A stretch of 64,000 nt of DNA, taken from assembly GCF_003952665.1 (NCBI RefSeq), contig NZ_CP017946.1, positions 3,904,501 through 3,968,500 of the forward strand, read 5' to 3'. This DNA is from Bosea sp. Tri-49 (GTDB lineage Bacteria; Pseudomonadota; Alphaproteobacteria; Rhizobiales; Beijerinckiaceae). The translations under genes were made by a program, and so were the position numbers. Positions 26,401-34,764 of this stretch are shown in pieces. Within the stretch, counting starts at the first letter, position 1. Every line of letters begins with the position of its first letter. Under the pieces are notes generated by a model. That model made no database searches, had not been told where the DNA came from, and saw only the letters and a list, made by a program, of their open reading frames with translations.

Positions 26401-26878
26401 CGGGCGCGACATCATTGAGGCGACCAGCGCCGCCGATGTGATCGGCGGCTTCGTCGCGGCGATGCAGGCGCAAGGCGGCGAGGCCGCGCTCTATAGCCTC
26501 GACACCTCCGATCCCGACAAGCCGAAGGCAAGGACGCTGGCCGAGGATGTCTCGCGCATCGTCCATGGCCGGCTCTGCCATCCCAAATGGATTGCAAGTC
26601 ATCTCGCCCATGGCTGGCGCGGCGCGGCGGAGCTGGCGGAGGCGGTCGACGCGCTCTTTGTCTACGCCGCCAGCACGGACACGGTTTCCGACGCCCTGTT
26701 CGACGCGGTGTTCCAGGCCTATTGCGGCGATACGACCGTCTGGCAGGCGCTGGAAAAAGCGAATGCCCCGGCCGCCGCCTCGATCCGCTCGCGCCTCGCC
26801 GAGGCACAAGAACGCGGACTCTGGCACAGCCGCTCGAACTCGGCAGCGATGCTCAATGGGCAGGAGGCCGCGGAATGA
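23459..26878 (+). CDS. cobN: cobaltochelatase subunit CobN, carrying an in-frame palindromic repeat
   Basis: A 1139-residue large subunit of the ATP-dependent aerobic cobaltochelatase, which inserts cobalt into hydrogenobyrinic acid a,c-diamide together with CobS and CobT (not in this window). Family landmarks are FKHPLSIDLLIEKT and LGGLDYLRYGVEQI near the N-terminus, LIHLGTHGTTEWLPGKAVAL, YPYVVDDPGEAAPAKRR, RIVMDLWASPTLRSGGEDIA, and HVSDTAGRDIIE with a C-terminal HPKWIASHLAHGWRGAAELA. Residues ~161-200 (SSDPASPGHLLPRGEKDKAA and the following Arg-rich part) are encoded by a palindromic repeat and are foreign to the family. The stop overlaps the cobG start (ATGA). Confidence 0.95.
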   Translation: MHLLPTSEVRLDDGEDAVDLALPPGDLVVLSFSDSDLSALAAAAPDSGLSLRLVPLRRFKHPLSIDLLIEKTLVHSRFVLLRCLGGLDYLRYGVEQIASACRQHGVALAVLPGDDREDERLVGYGTVPPAFAADLLGYFHAGGGAENMRRLLRRVDGYLTLPSSDPASPGHLLPRGEKDKAALAAPFSPRGRRSRQGDEGQRDLSPLPLPTLFALGPNAAPLPWREALTALPADAPLVPILVYRSGVAAGDTAMVEAIATALAERGLSPLPLALTSLKDEGVAAELAALIAARKPALIVTTTAFSARDGADFVFDAADCPILQAVPVGSSREAWEASPRGLSAADLAMQAALPEFDGRLGAIPVAFKEEIADPATSLTLRRLTPDADGIATLANLAANWVALGNKPRSERQLALVMSDYPARGGRAGFAVGLDTPASALAIRELLGGAGYDVGPAVSGPDGADLMQALTEGPADFAVPLASYRAWLASIPPAARESLLASHGQPEADPTCNGEAFPFRLVRFGKLAIALQPPRDASPDRKARYHDPDAPPGHAYLAFYLGLREVLRADALIHLGTHGTTEWLPGKAVALSAACWPRLATGALPMIYPYVVDDPGEAAPAKRRLSALTLGHLPPPLASHDAAGETALLRDLVEEYSQAQVLDPRRAELVAREILDRAERTGLAAASGVAPGQDMPSALAALDAHLCDLAETAFRDGLHVFGYSEADPASAENERRNLLKALDAGFVPPGPAGAPHRGRPDVLPSGRNLSTLDPRALPTRSAAKLGARAAEAIIARHLQDEGDYPRRIVMDLWASPTLRSGGEDIAHALHLMGVEPLWDHGSTRVTGFAIIPQAKLSAPRADVTIRISGAFRDTFPAQIALLDAAARAVAALDEPDEWNEPAAANRRGEAGARIFGAAPGRYGAAMADRALDGDWQARNELGEVYLAATSHAYGGPDGAAAPDAGFATRVAEAQAFVHVSDTAGRDIIEATSAADVIGGFVAAMQAQGGEAALYSLDTSDPDKPKARTLAEDVSRIVHGRLCHPKWIASHLAHGWRGAAELAEAVDALFVYAASTDTVSDALFDAVFQAYCGDTTVWQALEKANAPAAASIRSRLAEAQERGLWHSRSNSAAMLNGQEAAE
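23941..24058. repeat. 118-bp palindromic element inserted in frame within cobN
   Basis: GCCCTCATCC at 23941-23950 is the reverse complement of 24049-24058. Inside are three hairpins: CCCGGC/GCCGGG (23953-23967), CCTTCTCCCC/GGGGAGAAGG (23971-23993), and the same 10-bp arms again at 24015-24037. This is the layout of an intergenic repeat typical of Hyphomicrobiales, yet it lies within an open reading frame that it leaves uninterrupted. It adds about 39 residues in the linker after the N-terminal domain of CobN. Confidence 0.85.
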
Positions 26879-28158
26879 GCGCCCCGGCCCGCGAGACGAT
26901 GCGGCGCGGCTGGTGCCCCGGCACCTTGCGGCCGATGCTGACCGGCGATGGGCTGCTCGTGCGCCTGCACCCTCCGCGCAATGCTCTAACGCCGGATCAG
27001 CTCACCTACATCGCCGAATTGGCGAGCCAACACGGCAACGGGCAGATCGAGATCTCCGGCCGCGGCAATCTGCAATTGCGCGGCATCCGCGAGGAGGCGC
27101 ACCAGACGCTGGTCAATGATTTGCGCGAGGCAGGTCTGATCGACGAAGCCGAAGGCGACGGTCCGAACCGGCTTGTGCTCACTTCGCCGCTTGCCGGCCG
27201 GGCGGCCGGTGAGCTGGTCGACGCCGCTGTGCTGGCAGAAGCGGTCGAGCACGCCGGTCGCGGCGCCGCCGGGCTGCCGGCAAAGTTCTCGATCGCCGTC
27301 GATGGCGGCGGCGCGCTCGTGCTGGATAGCTTCGCTATCGATCTCAGGCTGCGCGCCGTCACGGCCGAGGCGGTCGCATTCGGTCTGCCGGGCGAGATCT
27401 GGTTCGGACCGGTAGCGCCGGAGGAGGCGCCGGCGCTCACGGCGCGGTTGCTCGGCAGCTTCGTCGCTGCGAGCCGCCGCAGCCCTGACCACATCCGCCG
27501 CATGCGCGATCTCGATCCGGATGAGTTGACCGCGCTGGCCACATCATCCGGGCTGGTGCCAATGACGGCGCCGGCCACTCGGCCCAGGCCCGCTTCCGTC
27601 GGCTTCGTCGCCGAGCGGGATAACCGGGTCGCCGTGCTGGCCGGATTGCCCTTCGGCCGGACGGATGCGGACGACTTGCACCGGCTTGGCGCACTCGCCC
27701 GCGATGCCGGCGTTCGCGAGATCAGGCTCTCGCCCTGGCGCGGGCTCGCCTTCTGCGGCCTATTAGCCGACGGAGCGGGCGCCTTGCAAGCTGCTCTCCG
27801 AAGCGAGGGCCTCGTCGTCGAGTCGGACGATCCACGCCTTGCGGTCTCGGCCTGCACGGGCGCACCAGCCTGCACCCGCGGTGAGGCTCCAGCGCTGGCT
27901 GATGCCTCAGTGTTGGCGGAGACACTCGCGCCACTGCTCATCGATGGCCTCACCCTCCACGTCTCAGGCTGCGCCAAATCCTGCGCCCATTCCGGTCGCG
28001 CCGGTCTCACTTTGGTCGGCCGCGACGGACGCTACGACGTGATCCTCGACGGAGCCGCCGGCGATACTGCCATCGCCCATCTTTCGCTGGGAGAACTTGT
28101 GCGCCGGCTCGAACCGGGTCAGGACATCCGCGCGCGCCTGGAAGCGGCGCGGCACTAG
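26875..28158 (+). CDS. cobG: precorrin-3B synthase CobG
   Basis: A 427-residue oxygen-dependent enzyme that forms the gamma-lactone of precorrin-3B before ring contraction, the marker of the aerobic pathway. It belongs to the nitrite/sulfite reductase fold. The first ferredoxin-like half contains RRGWCPGTLRPMLTGDGLLV and EISGRGNLQLRGI. Cluster-binding cysteines are in SACTGAPACTRGE and HVSGCAKSCAHSG. ATG 26875 overlaps the cobN stop. CobH follows after 14 bp. Its presence implies B12 synthesis under oxic conditions. Confidence 0.94.
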   Translation: MSAPARETMRRGWCPGTLRPMLTGDGLLVRLHPPRNALTPDQLTYIAELASQHGNGQIEISGRGNLQLRGIREEAHQTLVNDLREAGLIDEAEGDGPNRLVLTSPLAGRAAGELVDAAVLAEAVEHAGRGAAGLPAKFSIAVDGGGALVLDSFAIDLRLRAVTAEAVAFGLPGEIWFGPVAPEEAPALTARLLGSFVAASRRSPDHIRRMRDLDPDELTALATSSGLVPMTAPATRPRPASVGFVAERDNRVAVLAGLPFGRTDADDLHRLGALARDAGVREIRLSPWRGLAFCGLLADGAGALQAALRSEGLVVESDDPRLAVSACTGAPACTRGEAPALADASVLAETLAPLLIDGLTLHVSGCAKSCAHSGRAGLTLVGRDGRYDVILDGAAGDTAIAHLSLGELVRRLEPGQDIRARLEAARH

Positions 28159-28172
28159 AAGCAGGTTGAGAG

Positions 28173-28805
28173 TTGAGCACGCGTCACGCCTATATCCGCG
28201 ACGGAGCCGCGATCTATGAGCGCTCCTTCGCCATCATCCGGGCCGAATCCGATCTGTCGCGCTTTTCCGGCACGGCCGAGCGCGTGGTCGTCAGGATGAT
28301 CCATGCCTGTGGCATGACCGATCTGCCCAAGGACGTGGCGATGTCGCCTGATTTCGCTGAAGCTGCCGCTGCGGCGCTGGCAAATGGCGCGCCGATCCTG
28401 TGCGATGCACGGATGGTCGCCGACGGCGTCACCCGCGCCCGCCTGCCGGCGAAGAACGAGGTGATCTGCACGCTTCCCGACGCGTCCGTGCCGAAGCTCG
28501 CCGAGGAGATCGGCACGACGCGTTCGGCCGCGGCGATGGAGCTCTGGCGCCCGCATCTTGCCGGCTCGGTCGTCGTGATCGGCAATGCACCGACCTCGCT
28601 GTTCCGCCTGCTCGACATGCTCGACGAGGGGGCGCCGAAGCCGGCCGCCGTGATCGGCATCCCCGTCGGCTTCGTCGGCGCAGCGGAATCGAAGGAGGCG
28701 CTGGCGCAGGACGGGCGCGTGCCCTTCCTCGTCGTGCACGGACGACGCGGTGGCTCAGCCATGGCGGCCGCGGCGGTCAACGCGCTGGCGCAGGTGAAGG
28801 AATGA
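28173..28805 (+). CDS. cobH: precorrin-8X methylmutase CobH
   Basis: A 210-residue enzyme that moves the C-11 methyl to C-12, converting precorrin-8X to hydrogenobyrinic acid. It begins at TTG 28173 (STRHAYIRDGAAIYERSF), the only start that fits the family N-terminus, with AGCAGG upstream. Diagnostic motifs are VVVRMIHACGMTDLPKDV with the active-site His, PILCDARMVADGVTRARLP, IGNAPTSLFRLLDML, and IGIPVGFVGAAESKEAL. The stop overlaps the cobI start (ATGA at 28802-28805). It is part of the riboswitch-controlled run cbtB to cobJ. Confidence 0.95.
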   Translation: MSTRHAYIRDGAAIYERSFAIIRAESDLSRFSGTAERVVVRMIHACGMTDLPKDVAMSPDFAEAAAAALANGAPILCDARMVADGVTRARLPAKNEVICTLPDASVPKLAEEIGTTRSAAAMELWRPHLAGSVVVIGNAPTSLFRLLDMLDEGAPKPAAVIGIPVGFVGAAESKEALAQDGRVPFLVVHGRRGGSAMAAAAVNALAQVKE

Positions 28806-29554
28806 GCGGCGTGAGCGTTGAGGCACCCCGCACTTTGCTCTACGGCGTCGGCCTCGGGCCCGGCGATCCCGACTATATGACGGTGCGCGCCCGCGACATC
28901 ATCCTCAAGGCCGACCGGCTCGTTCATTTCTGCAAGCGCGGTCGGCGCGGCAACGCCCGCGTCACGGCAGACGCCATTATCGCACCCGATCCGACCCGCG
29001 AGATCGAGCTCGCCTTCCCGGTGACGATCGAGGTGCCGGTCGAGGACGAGGGCTATAGCGGGCCGATCGCCGCCTTCTATGACGAGGCTGCCGAGCAACT
29101 CGCCGGCGAGATGGCGGCCGGCCGCAGCGTCGCCGTGCTCTGCGACGGCGACCCCTTCTTCTACGGCTCCTTCATGCATTTGTGGCGCCGCCTCGCCCAT
29201 CGTTTCCCGACCGAGGTCGTGCCGGGCGTCACCGGCATGGCCGGCGCCTGGGCCCGCGCCGACGCCCCGATCAGCTGGGGCGACGATGTGATGACGGTGG
29301 TGCCGGGTACGCTTGGAGAGAGCGAGCTGACGCGCCGGCTCGCCGATACCGATGCAGCGGTGATCATGAAGCTCGGCCGCAACCTGCCCAAGGTACGCCG
29401 CGCGCTGAAGGCAGCCGGGCTGATCAACCGCGCCATCTATGTGGAGCGCGCCACCATGGCCGGGCAGGTGGTGACGCGCCTCGCCGCGAAGCCCGACGAC
29501 GAAGCGCCTTATTTCTCGATGATCCTTGTTCCCGGCGAAGGGCGGCGGCTGTGA
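28802..29554 (+). CDS. cobI: precorrin-2 C20-methyltransferase CobI
   Basis: A 250-residue SAM-dependent tetrapyrrole methyltransferase making precorrin-3A. The N-terminal glycine-rich motif is YGVGLGPGDPDYMTVRA. The SAM-site strand-loop is VAVLCDGDPFFYGSFMHLWR, followed by EVVPGVTGMAGAWARA. The C-terminus has ERATMAGQVV and PYFSMILVPGEGRR. ATG 28802 overlaps the cobH stop. The stop overlaps the GTG of cobJ (GTGA at 29551-29554). The ~10-residue N-terminal extension before the core is ordinary. Confidence 0.95.
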   Translation: MSGVSVEAPRTLLYGVGLGPGDPDYMTVRARDIILKADRLVHFCKRGRRGNARVTADAIIAPDPTREIELAFPVTIEVPVEDEGYSGPIAAFYDEAAEQLAGEMAAGRSVAVLCDGDPFFYGSFMHLWRRLAHRFPTEVVPGVTGMAGAWARADAPISWGDDVMTVVPGTLGESELTRRLADTDAAVIMKLGRNLPKVRRALKAAGLINRAIYVERATMAGQVVTRLAAKPDDEAPYFSMILVPGEGRRL

Positions 29555-30342
29555 GCGGCTCGCTCGCCATCATCGGCCTCGGCCCCGGCGAAGCGCGCTA
29601 CCTCACGCCCGCCGCGCTGGCTGCGCTCGAGGCCGCCAGCGATCTCGTCGGCTACGGTCCCTATCTCGATCGCGTGCCGGCGCGCGAGGGCCAGACCAAG
29701 CATGCCTCCGACAACCGCGTCGAGGTCGAGCGCGCCCGGCATGCGCTGATGCTGGCGGCGGAAGGCAAGGCGGTTGCGGTCGTTTCCGGCGGAGATCCCG
29801 GCGTCTTCGCCATGGCGGCGGCCGTGTTCGAAGCGCTGGAAGCAGGCGAACCGGACTGGCGCAAGCTTCGGATCACCGTCGAGCCCGGCATCACCGCCAT
29901 GCTGGCGGCCGCGGCCAAGGCGGGTGCGCCGCTCGGCGGCGATTTCTGCGCGATCTCGCTCTCGGACAATCTCAAGCCCTGGGAGGTCGTCACCGCCCGG
30001 CTCACGGCCGCACTCACCGCCGATTTCGTGATCGCCCTCTACAATCCGATTTCGAAGGCACGGCCCTGGCAACTCGGCAAGGCTCTCGAACTTGCGGCGA
30101 CGATCCGGACGCCGGAGACGCCGGTGATCTTCGCCCGCGCCGTCGGACGCCCCGACGAGAGCCTGCGCATCCTGACGCTGGCGGAAGCCATCGCCGCCGC
30201 CGAGACCGCCGACATGGCAACTTTGGTGATGATCGGGGCCAGCACGACACGACTGATCCCCCGCGAGGGCGAGAACCCGATCGTCTATACGCCGCGCTCG
30301 GTGACGAAGAGCCCCTGCGTCACCAGCCAGGGCAGGACCTGA
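29551..30342 (+). CDS. cobJ: precorrin-3B C17-methyltransferase CobJ
   Basis: A 263-residue SAM-dependent methyltransferase that methylates C-17 and drives ring contraction to precorrin-4. The N-terminus is LAIIGLGPGEARYLTPAAL, then VGYGPYLDRVP, VAVVSGGDPGVFAMAAAVFE, EPGITAMLAAAAKAGAPLGG, DFCAISLSDNLKPWEV and ALYNPISKARPWQL, all characteristic. It starts at GTG, overlapping the cobI stop. The last ~19 codons overlap the 3' end of the convergent cobK by 58 bp. The frame continues past the usual YTPR ending for about a dozen residues. Confidence 0.95.
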   Translation: MSGSLAIIGLGPGEARYLTPAALAALEAASDLVGYGPYLDRVPAREGQTKHASDNRVEVERARHALMLAAEGKAVAVVSGGDPGVFAMAAAVFEALEAGEPDWRKLRITVEPGITAMLAAAAKAGAPLGGDFCAISLSDNLKPWEVVTARLTAALTADFVIALYNPISKARPWQLGKALELAATIRTPETPVIFARAVGRPDESLRILTLAEAIAAAETADMATLVMIGASTTRLIPREGENPIVYTPRSVTKSPCVTSQGRT

Positions 30343-31046
30343 TCGATATGCTCGACGGTCTCGACATCGGGCTTGGGCGGCCGCTCGACCATGATCACCG
30401 GCAGGGAGAGCCGGCGCGCCGCGACGAGCTTGCCGAGGGTCATCGGTCCGCCGGCGTTCTTGCTGACGAGGACCTCCGTGCCCTCCTCCCGCATCAGCTT
30501 CTCCTCGGCATCAGCCTCGAACGGCCCGCGCTGCTGCAGCACCGTGGCATGCGGCAGCGGCAGGTCGCTGACGGGCTCGATCACGCGGATCAGGTATTTG
30601 TGCTGCGGAGCGGCGAAGAAGTGGGGCAATTCGAGCCGGCCGATGGTCAGGAAGACGCGGCGCGGCTCATCGCCCAGCGCTTCGACCGCAGCGTCGATGT
30701 CGGGCACGCATTTCCAGCGGTCGCCGTTCTGCGGCTTCCAGCTTTCGCGCCTGATCGCCAGCAGCGGCACGCCTTCCGCCTTGCAGGCGGCCTGCGCATG
30801 ATAGGGCATGATCGCCGCGAAGGGATGGGTCGCGTCGATCACCGCGACAACGCCCTCCTCGACGAGGTATTGCCTGAGGCCGGCAATGCCGCCGAAGCCA
30901 CCAGTGCGGGTCGGCAAGGACAGAGGGCGCGGGTCGGAGGTATGACCCGCAAGCGAGATCACAGCGCGAATTTCGGGGGCCTGTTCAGCCAGGAGCTGAT
31001 CGAGTGCAGCCGCTTCGCTGGTGCCGCCGAGGATGAGGACCGTCAT
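30285..31046 (-). CDS. cobK: precorrin-6A reductase CobK, on the opposite strand inside the cob operon
   Basis: A 253-residue NADPH-dependent reductase converting precorrin-6A to dihydro-precorrin-6. It starts MTVLILGGTSEAAALDQLLA and contains VIDATHPFAAIMPYHAQAAC, PLLAIRRESWKP, VFLTIGRLELPHFF and EVLVSKNAGGPMTLGKLVAA, typical of CobK/CbiJ. The gene faces its neighbours. Its 3' end overlaps cobJ by 58 bp and its ATG (31046-31044) shares CATG with the cobL ATG. It therefore fills the space between cobJ and cobL exactly. Its promoter must lie within cobL. The SD is weak. Confidence 0.95.
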   Translation of the reverse strand: MTVLILGGTSEAAALDQLLAEQAPEIRAVISLAGHTSDPRPLSLPTRTGGFGGIAGLRQYLVEEGVVAVIDATHPFAAIMPYHAQAACKAEGVPLLAIRRESWKPQNGDRWKCVPDIDAAVEALGDEPRRVFLTIGRLELPHFFAAPQHKYLIRVIEPVSDLPLPHATVLQQRGPFEADAEEKLMREEGTEVLVSKNAGGPMTLGKLVAARRLSLPVIMVERPPKPDVETVEHIDQVLPWLVTQGLFVTERGV

Positions 31047-32295
31047 GGAACAGTTTTCGCCTGAATCGACCAAACTGTCGAGCACACCGCCCGGGCCCTG
31101 GCTGTCGCTGGTCGGGCTCGGCGAGGATGGCCGTGCCGGCCTCTGCGCCGAGGCGCTGGCGGCGCTGGAGAGCGCCGAGATCGTCTTCGGCGGTGAGCGA
31201 CATCTCAAATTGATCGGCGACGTGCCCGGCGATGCGCGGCCCTGGCCGCAGCCCTTCCGCAATGCGTTGCCGGCGATTCTGGCCGAAAAGGGCCGCAATG
31301 TCTGCGTGCTCGCGACCAGCGATCCGTTCCATTACGGCATCGGCGCCGGGCTGACCAAGGCGGTACCGGCGGCGGAGATGCGCGTCATCCCGCAGCTCTC
31401 CTCCTTCTCTATGGCCTGCACGCGTATGCGCTGGCCGCAGGAGGAATGCGGTCTGGTCTCGCTACACGGCCGCGCCCTTCAGAGGATCATCCCTTTTCTC
31501 CAGCCGGGCGCGCGGGTGCTCGCCCTGTCCTGGGACGATTCGACGCCGCTCGCAGTGGCCCAGTTGATGAGCGCCCGCGGCTTCGGCGAAAGCACGATCA
31601 CCGTGCTGGAAACGATCGGCGGCCCGAACGAGCGCATCCGGCAGGCGCGCGCCGACGCGTTTGCGCTCGACGGCATCGTGCCGCTCAACATGCTGGCGAT
31701 CGAGGTGGTCGCCAGCCGCGACGCCCGCATATTGCCGCTGGCGACCGGTCTCTCCGACGACTGGTTCGAGCATGACGGCCAGCTCACCAAGGCCGATATC
31801 CGGGCGATCACGTTGTCGGCGCTGGCGCCGCGCGCCGGCGAATTGCTCTGGGATATCGGCGCGGGCTCGGGCTCGATCGGCATCGAATGGAGCCTGCGCC
31901 ACCGCCACAGCCGCGCCATTGCCTTCGAGGAGCGGCCCGAGCGCGCCGCCCGCATCGCCCGCAACCGGCTCGCCCTCGGCGCGCCGCCGCTCGAGGTGGT
32001 CGAGGGCAAGGCGCCCGAGAGTTTTGCCGGAAAAGCCTCGCCGGACGCCGTCTTCATCGGCGGTGGGCTGACCGATCCCGGCGTCTTCGAAGCCGCCTTC
32101 GCGGCGCTGAAGCCACGCGGGCGACTGGTCGCCAATGCCGTGACGATCGAGGGCGAAGCCAGGCTCGCTGGACTGTTCGCCGTTCATGGCGGCAACTTGC
32201 GCCGCATCAGCGTCGCGCATCTCGACCCGATCGGGACGATGCATGGCTGGCGCGCCGCGATGGCAGTGACGCAATGGCGCGTGGTGAAGCCGTGA
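31045..32295 (+). CDS. cobL: precorrin-6Y C5,15-methyltransferase (decarboxylating) CobL
   Basis: A 416-residue fusion of CbiE and CbiT. It methylates C-5 and C-15 and removes the C-12 acetate carboxyl. The CbiE half (about 10-215) begins WLSLVGLGEDGRAGLCAEAL with VCVLATSDPFHYGIGAGL. The CbiT half (about 240-405) has the SAM motif LLWDIGAGSGSIGIEW near residue 270 and VFIGGGLTDPGVFEAA. ATG 31045 is chosen because AGGA lies 6 bp upstream; in-frame ATG 31033 is possible. The stop overlaps the cobE GTG. With cobK antisense, transcription comes either through cobK or from a promoter within it. Confidence 0.94.
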   Translation: MEQFSPESTKLSSTPPGPWLSLVGLGEDGRAGLCAEALAALESAEIVFGGERHLKLIGDVPGDARPWPQPFRNALPAILAEKGRNVCVLATSDPFHYGIGAGLTKAVPAAEMRVIPQLSSFSMACTRMRWPQEECGLVSLHGRALQRIIPFLQPGARVLALSWDDSTPLAVAQLMSARGFGESTITVLETIGGPNERIRQARADAFALDGIVPLNMLAIEVVASRDARILPLATGLSDDWFEHDGQLTKADIRAITLSALAPRAGELLWDIGAGSGSIGIEWSLRHRHSRAIAFEERPERAARIARNRLALGAPPLEVVEGKAPESFAGKASPDAVFIGGGLTDPGVFEAAFAALKPRGRLVANAVTIEGEARLAGLFAVHGGNLRRISVAHLDPIGTMHGWRAAMAVTQWRVVKP

Positions 32296-32678
32296 GCGGC
32301 ATCACCGCCGGCATCGGCCTGCGTCCGGGAACCTGCGAAGCCGACATCGAGGCTTGCCTTGCGCAGACGCTCGCCGTTGCTGGCTTGGCGGCAGATGCGA
32401 TTGGTCGCCTCGCCACTCTGGCCTCGCGCCAGGACGAGCCGGGGCTGGCCGCCGTCGCCCAGGCACATGATTTGACACTGGTCGCCATCCCCGACGAGGC
32501 GCTCGCCGGCTTCGAGGCGGCCTGTGCCACCCGCTCGACCCGGATTTCGGGACTCTACGGCGTCGGCTCGGTAGCCGAGGCGGCCGCGCTCGCTGCCGCG
32601 GGACCGGGCGCAACCCTGATCCAGCCGCGCATCGCCACCGACCGCGTCACCTGTGCGCTTGCCCGGAGCGCCGCGTGA
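32292..32678 (+). CDS. cobE: cobalamin biosynthesis protein CobE (CbiG C-terminal-like)
   Basis: A 128-residue small protein, homologous to the C-terminal domain of CbiG, needed in the aerobic pathway. Its exact chemistry is unsettled. Family features are [53 protein letters not shown], and the Ser/Gly-rich [20 protein letters not shown]. It starts at GTG 32292, which overlaps the cobL stop, and its own stop overlaps the cobM GTG (GTGA at 32675-32678). Translation is probably coupled on both sides. Confidence 0.9.
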   Translation: MSGITAGIGLRPGTCEADIEACLAQTLAVAGLAADAIGRLATLASRQDEPGLAAVAQAHDLTLVAIPDEALAGFEAACATRSTRISGLYGVGSVAEAAALAAAGPGATLIQPRIATDRVTCALARSAA

Positions 32679-33442
32679 CCGTCCATTTCATCGGCGCCGG
32701 CCCCGGCGCGGTCGATCTCATCACACTGCGCGGCCGCGACTTGATCGGCGCCTGCCCGGTCTGCCTCTATGCGGGCTCGCTGATCCCCAAGGCGATGCTG
32801 GGCTGGTGCCCGCCGGGCGCGCGCATCGTCGACACCGCCCCGCTCGACCTCGACGCGATCATCGCCGAGATCGAAGCCGCTCATGCCGCGGGCAAGGACG
32901 TCGCCCGGCTGCATTCCGGCGATATCTCGATCTGGAGCGCGACGGGCGAGCAGATGCGCCGCCTGGATCAGCTGGGCATCCCCTATGAGATCACGCCGGG
33001 CGTGCCGGCCTTCGCCGCCGCGGCAGCCGCGCTCAAGCGCGAACTGACGCTGCCGGGCGTCGCGCAATCGCTGGTGCTGACGCGCACCTCCGGCCGCGCC
33101 TCGGCGATGCCGGAGACAGAGAAGCTGGCGACCTTCGCCGCGTCGGGCGCAACGCTCGCCATCCATCTCTCGATCCATGTGATCGAACAGGTGGTGGTGG
33201 AGCTGACACCCTTCTACGGCGCGGACTGCCCGGTCGCGATCGTCTTCCGCGCCTCCTGGCCGGAGGAGCGCATCCTGCGCGGGCGGCTCGCCGACATCGC
33301 CGGCCAGGTCCGGGCAGCCGAGCTGGAGCGGACCGCCCTGATCCTGGTCGGCCCGGCGCTGGCGGCCGAGGATTTTTCCGCAAGCGCGCTCTACTCCACC
33401 GGCTATGATCGCCGTTTCCGGCCGCGGGGAGGCCAGGAATGA
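32675..33442 (+). CDS. cobM: precorrin-4 C11-methyltransferase CobM
   Basis: A 255-residue SAM-dependent methyltransferase that adds a methyl at C-11 to give precorrin-5. The N-terminus is [20 protein letters not shown]. It continues [80 protein letters not shown] and [17 protein letters not shown]. The start is GTG 32675 and the stop overlaps cobB (ATGA at 33439-33442). The next pathway enzyme, CobF, is not encoded beside it. Confidence 0.95.
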   Translation: MTVHFIGAGPGAVDLITLRGRDLIGACPVCLYAGSLIPKAMLGWCPPGARIVDTAPLDLDAIIAEIEAAHAAGKDVARLHSGDISIWSATGEQMRRLDQLGIPYEITPGVPAFAAAAAALKRELTLPGVAQSLVLTRTSGRASAMPETEKLATFAASGATLAIHLSIHVIEQVVVELTPFYGADCPVAIVFRASWPEERILRGRLADIAGQVRAAELERTALILVGPALAAEDFSASALYSTGYDRRFRPRGGQE

Positions 33443-34764
33443 CTGCCAGAGGCCTCCTCATCGCCGCGCCACGCTCCGGCTCGGGCAAGACCACGATCAC
33501 GCTCGGGCTGCAACGCGCTTTGGTCCGCCGGGGCCTGAAGGTGCGTGGGCTGAAATGTGGGCCGGATTATATCGATCCGGCCTTCCACGCTGCCGCAACC
33601 GGCGCTCCCAGCGCCAATCTCGACAGCTATGCGATGCCGAACGCGCTGCTCGGCCAGATCGCGAGCGCGGCGGCGAAGGACACCGACATCGTCATCGCCG
33701 AGGGCTCAATGGGGCTGTTCGACGGCGTGCCCGGCCCTGACGGGCATACCGGCACCGGCGCCGACATCGCCGCCCTGCTCGGCTGGCCGGTCGTCCTCGT
33801 CATCGACGTCTCCGGACAGGCGCAGTCTGCCGGCGCGGTGGCGCTCGGCTGCATGGTCTACGACAAGCGCATCCGCGTCGCCGGTGTGATCCTCAATAAG
33901 GTCGCGAGCGAGCGCCATCGCCGGCTTGCAGCGGCCGGCATGGAGACAATCGGCCTGCCCGTGCTCGGCGCCGTGCCGCGCGAGGCGAGCCTGATCCTGC
34001 CGGAGCGCCATCTCGGCCTCGTCCAGGCCGGTGAGACCGAGGACCTGCACCAGCGCCTCGACGCGCTCGCCGGCGCTGTCGCGGCAGCAGTCGATCTCGA
34101 CGCTGTGGTCGCAACTGCCGGCGCGACCGCTTTGCCGATTTCCACAGATCAGACGATCCCACTTCCGGCACCCGGCAAGCGCCTCGCCATCGCCCGTGAT
34201 GCCGCCTTCAGCTTCGTCTACCCGCATGTCGAGGCGGGCTGGCGGGCACTGGAGACCGAGCTCGTACCGTTCTCGCCGCTCGCCGACGAGCCGCCGCCAG
34301 AGGCCTGCGATGCCTGCTGGCTGCCCGGTGGCTATCCTGAACTGCATGCCGGCCGGCTCGCTGGCGCCTCGCGCTTTCTCGATGGGCTGCGCGATTTCGC
34401 CCGGACCCGCCCGGTTCATGGCGAGTGCGGCGGCTACATGGTGCTGGGCAAGAGTCTGATCGATGCCGACGGCATCAGCCATGCCATGGCCGGACTGCTC
34501 TCGGTCGAGACCAGCTTCGCCAAGCGCAAGATGAATCTCGGCTATCGCAATGCAGCACTCGCCGCCGATGGGCCGCTCGGCCCCGCGGGCAGTCGCCTGA
34601 GCGGGCACGAATTCCATTATGCGACCGTGATCTCGCAAGGCGAGGATCCGCCTTTCGCGATCGTCACCGATCCGCATGGCTCGGCCCCGGCTCCGGCCGG
34701 CAGCCGCCGCGGCGTGACCTCCGGCTCCTTCTTCCACGCGATCGCGGTGCGGGAGGGGGCGTGA
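33439..34764 (+). CDS. cobB: hydrogenobyrinic/cobyrinic acid a,c-diamide synthase CobB
   Basis: A 441-residue glutamine-dependent amidotransferase that amidates the a and c acetate side chains before cobalt insertion. The N-terminal ATPase domain has P-loop [34 protein letters not shown] and [10 protein letters not shown]. The C-terminal class I-like glutaminase domain contains [14 protein letters not shown], and the nucleophile Cys330 in [11 protein letters not shown]. His and Glu partners are probably in GHEFHYA. The stop overlaps the bluB GTG. Not to be confused with the sirtuin CobB. Confidence 0.95.
   Translation: MTARGLLIAAPRSGSGKTTITLGLQRALVRRGLKVRGLKCGPDYIDPAFHAAATGAPSANLDSYAMPNALLGQIASAAAKDTDIVIAEGSMGLFDGVPGPDGHTGTGADIAALLGWPVVLVIDVSGQAQSAGAVALGCMVYDKRIRVAGVILNKVASERHRRLAAAGMETIGLPVLGAVPREASLILPERHLGLVQAGETEDLHQRLDALAGAVAAAVDLDAVVATAGATALPISTDQTIPLPAPGKRLAIARDAAFSFVYPHVEAGWRALETELVPFSPLADEPPPEACDACWLPGGYPELHAGRLAGASRFLDGLRDFARTRPVHGECGGYMVLGKSLIDADGISHAMAGLLSVETSFAKRKMNLGYRNAALAADGPLGPAGSRLSGHEFHYATVISQGEDPPFAIVTDPHGSAPAPAGSRRGVTSGSFFHAIAVREGA

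Noticed and set aside
24950..26827. Open frame of 625 codons antisense to cobN
   Set aside because: CobN is well matched on the + strand across the whole stretch.
30285..31046. cobK as a misplaced or decaying copy because it opposes the operon
   Set aside because: The protein is full length (253 residues) with all family motifs and a fitting start codon.
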